Shown here in pieces: positions 62,716-64,000 of a stretch of 64,000 nucleotides of DNA. The notes beneath the pieces were generated by a model, which did no database searches, was not told the origin of the DNA, and saw nothing but the letters and a program-made list of their open reading frames with translations. Origin of the DNA: Granulosicoccus sp. Lineage in GTDB: Bacteria > Pseudomonadota > Gammaproteobacteria > Granulosicoccales > Granulosicoccaceae. The stretch spans positions 1-64,000 of the forward strand of contig JALZVU010000139.1 in NCBI GenBank assembly GCA_023301795.1, in the 5' to 3' direction. Every line of letters starts with the position of its first letter. The first letter of the stretch is position 1. The position numbers were made by a program, and so were the translations under genes.

Positions 62716-63693
62716 ATGGTCACAAAATTGAAGTGTAGCTATTCGACCATTAACCCCGACGAGTTGATGGCGAAAGTCATTCCTGAGTACTCTATTGATA
62801 CCCCACTCGAATGCCTGTTTTTTGAACGTGGAGCCAATGACACCTACCAAGTTCGCTGTGCCAACGCAAGTTATTTTCTGCGTGTTTATCGCCATGGTGC
62901 ATTTCCACGTGAAGCGAACGAATTTGAAGCTGAGGCGTTGAATTATTTGCACCAAAAGGGCTTTCCAGTTGCTTACCCAATTGCACGAAGGTCAGGGGGA
63001 TATCTGACAGAAATTATGGCACCCGAAGGGCTCCGACTCGTGCTTCTGACCTCATTGGCTAAAGGCACGACGCCTGATTATGACTCACCTGAAATTTGTC
63101 GACTGGTTGGACAGTCAGTTGCTCAAATGCACTCGACCTCCAGTGGCTTCACAACATCTCACCAACGAATCCGCCTTGACCTACAGGGCTTACTCGAGAA
63201 TTCCATGATGGATATTCAGAGTTATATGGCACATCGACCAGATGCTCTCCACACTATCGAAGAAATAGCGCAAGAAGTTCGAACAGCTGTTCAGGCAGTA
63301 CCGGAAGAGTCTTTAGATATAGGTATTTGCCACGGCGATCTACACGGGGGAAATTTGCATGTGCAAGATGGAAAAGTGACGCACTTTGATTTCGAGGAAT
63401 GCGCTGTTGGTTACCGAGTTTATGATCTTGCTACTTTCAAGTGGGGAGAATGCATAGGTTCCGATGAACGACGAGCCATACGATGGCCAGTCTTCCTGGA
63501 AGGCTATGAGTCCATTCGACCCATTTCTGAATCAGAGCATTCATTGATCGATTTTTTTGTCATCATAAGAGAGCTGGCGGAAACCGCTTATGGCATCAGG
63601 CATGTACTGGACTTTGGCCATAACGGCATCATGTCATCCGACATAGATCACGTGTGCTTGCGATTAAATAAACTGCTTGATTCCACTAAGTAA
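62716..63693 (+). CDS. Aminoglycoside phosphotransferase (APH) family kinase
   Basis: A 325-aa product from ATG 62716; the frame is open to an ATG at 62596, and neither start has a clear ribosome site. The kinase-like fold has the N-lobe FERGANDTYQVRCANASYFLRVYRHG, the catalytic loop ICHGDLHGGNLHV (Brenner motif, about residue 213) and the metal-binding Asp in THFDFEECAVGYRVYDLATFKW. This is the homoserine kinase/choline kinase/stress-kinase type branch. Natural substrate is probably a small hydroxylated metabolite rather than an antibiotic. Confidence 0.88.
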   Translation: MVTKLKCSYSTINPDELMAKVIPEYSIDTPLECLFFERGANDTYQVRCANASYFLRVYRHGAFPREANEFEAEALNYLHQKGFPVAYPIARRSGGYLTEIMAPEGLRLVLLTSLAKGTTPDYDSPEICRLVGQSVAQMHSTSSGFTTSHQRIRLDLQGLLENSMMDIQSYMAHRPDALHTIEEIAQEVRTAVQAVPEESLDIGICHGDLHGGNLHVQDGKVTHFDFEECAVGYRVYDLATFKWGECIGSDERRAIRWPVFLEGYESIRPISESEHSLIDFFVIIRELAETAYGIRHVLDFGHNGIMSSDIDHVCLRLNKLLDSTK

Positions 63694-63769
63694 ATGACTA
63701 TTGCAGAAAGAATGCCAGCGCAGCATACATAGTCGTGTACCACTAGCGTGGATAATCCTATACTTTGGT

Positions 63770-64000
63770 TCATCGCTGTGTTGTCGATTTTCCTGTGTCG
63801 TTCCCATCAATCATTCTTAGCATCCTAGCCAGAATGGCAGTGACGGCGAACGCAAAAATTATTCTCGCCCAAAGAATACCGGATAGATCAGCACCCAGTG
63901 CCATCACTAGCAAGGTATCTTCAATCACACTGTGCAGCAGGCCCAGAAAGCATAAGGCAAGATAGGCATCGCGCCGGGTCATGACACCATCGTCAAGATC
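63770..64000 (-). CDS. C-terminal end of a nucleoside-recognition-type membrane protein (5' end cut by window)
   Basis: The frame is open through the window edge (codons continue upstream of the internal ATG at 63982), so only the last 76 residues are visible. They contain FLGLLHSVIEDTLLVMALGADLSGILWARIIFAFAVTAILARML, two membrane segments. This resembles the end of nucleoside recognition (Gate-domain) membrane proteins, where H-S-(L/V)-I-E-D-T-L is typical. Transport substrate cannot be judged from this piece. Confidence 0.7.
   Translation of the reverse strand, partial: DLDDGVMTRRDAYLALCFLGLLHSVIEDTLLVMALGADLSGILWARIIFAFAVTAILARMLRMIDGNDTGKSTTQR

Noticed and set aside
1..64000. tRNA, rRNA, CRISPR arrays, IS elements, prophage or integron features
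   Set aside because: No T-loop/cloverleaf patterns, regularly spaced repeats, transposases or integrases were recognised in any gap.

Overview
The window is chromosomal DNA of a free-living, aerobic proteobacterium. UgpB, LexA, QueG, MnmC-like, HrcA and the DUF3305/DUF3306 formate dehydrogenase genes together suggest a marine gammaproteobacterium of the Chromatiales/Granulosicoccus type. This is inferred from gene content only, because no rRNA or tRNA gene was seen. Genes are densely packed. No phage, IS transposase, CRISPR array or integrase was recognised.

Layout. 1-2 kb: the 3' part of a GGDEF-EAL protein. 2-3.2 kb: an enolase-superfamily sugar-acid enzyme. 3.3-8.6 kb: the hrcA-grpE-dnaK-dnaJ heat-shock group (minus strand), with a sigma-32-like promoter before dnaK. 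8.6-11 kb: ispG and a stand-alone MnmC-type oxidoreductase. 11-13.2 kb: a small unknown gene and gamma-glutamyltransferase. 13.4-18.1 kb: the methylmalonyl-CoA mutase operon (small subunit, large subunit, MeaB). 18-22.4 kb: DUF2288, a DUF2959 lipoprotein, apt, a ComEA-like protein, heme A synthase and a DUF3047 protein. 22.4-26.7 kb: the ugpBAEC glycerol-3-phosphate importer with a structured leader. 27-28.6 kb: an ECF sigma factor and its RskA-type anti-sigma factor.

29-32.4 kb: a VOC protein, a Tat-exported Rieske-like protein with an altered ligand, and a cNMP-binding patatin phospholipase. 32.5-34.1 kb: an ankyrin protein and an orphan. 34.3-45.6 kb: a complete respiratory formate dehydrogenase locus. 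Its minus-strand genes are DUF3305, DUF3306, a poly-ferredoxin, TorD-type chaperone, Tat mini-protein, and alpha, beta and gamma subunits. Divergent fdhD and an excisionase-type regulator complete it. Shared short palindromes at its two promoter regions suggest one operator system, and a 165-nt near-palindrome lies before the alpha subunit. 45.7-52.2 kb: a RelA/SpoT-like HD protein, a histidine kinase with an AAA+ response regulator lacking GAFTGA, and endonuclease III.

52.5-58.3 kb: a membrane-anchored putative regulator, lexA with a clear three-site operator and a downstream 72-aa gene, a cupin gene coupled to queG, an NTF2-like protein and a GlxA/FtrA-type AraC regulator. 58.4-62.1 kb: an exported RTX-repeat protein and a secreted FN3-SASA esterase. 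62.6-64 kb: an APH-family kinase and the 3' end of a membrane protein running off the window.

The most unusual points are the formate dehydrogenase regulatory DNA, the FdhD cysteine rearrangement, the GAFTGA-less regulator, the LexA operator, the HD protein and the Rieske-like protein. No wholly new multi-gene defence or mobile system was recognised.
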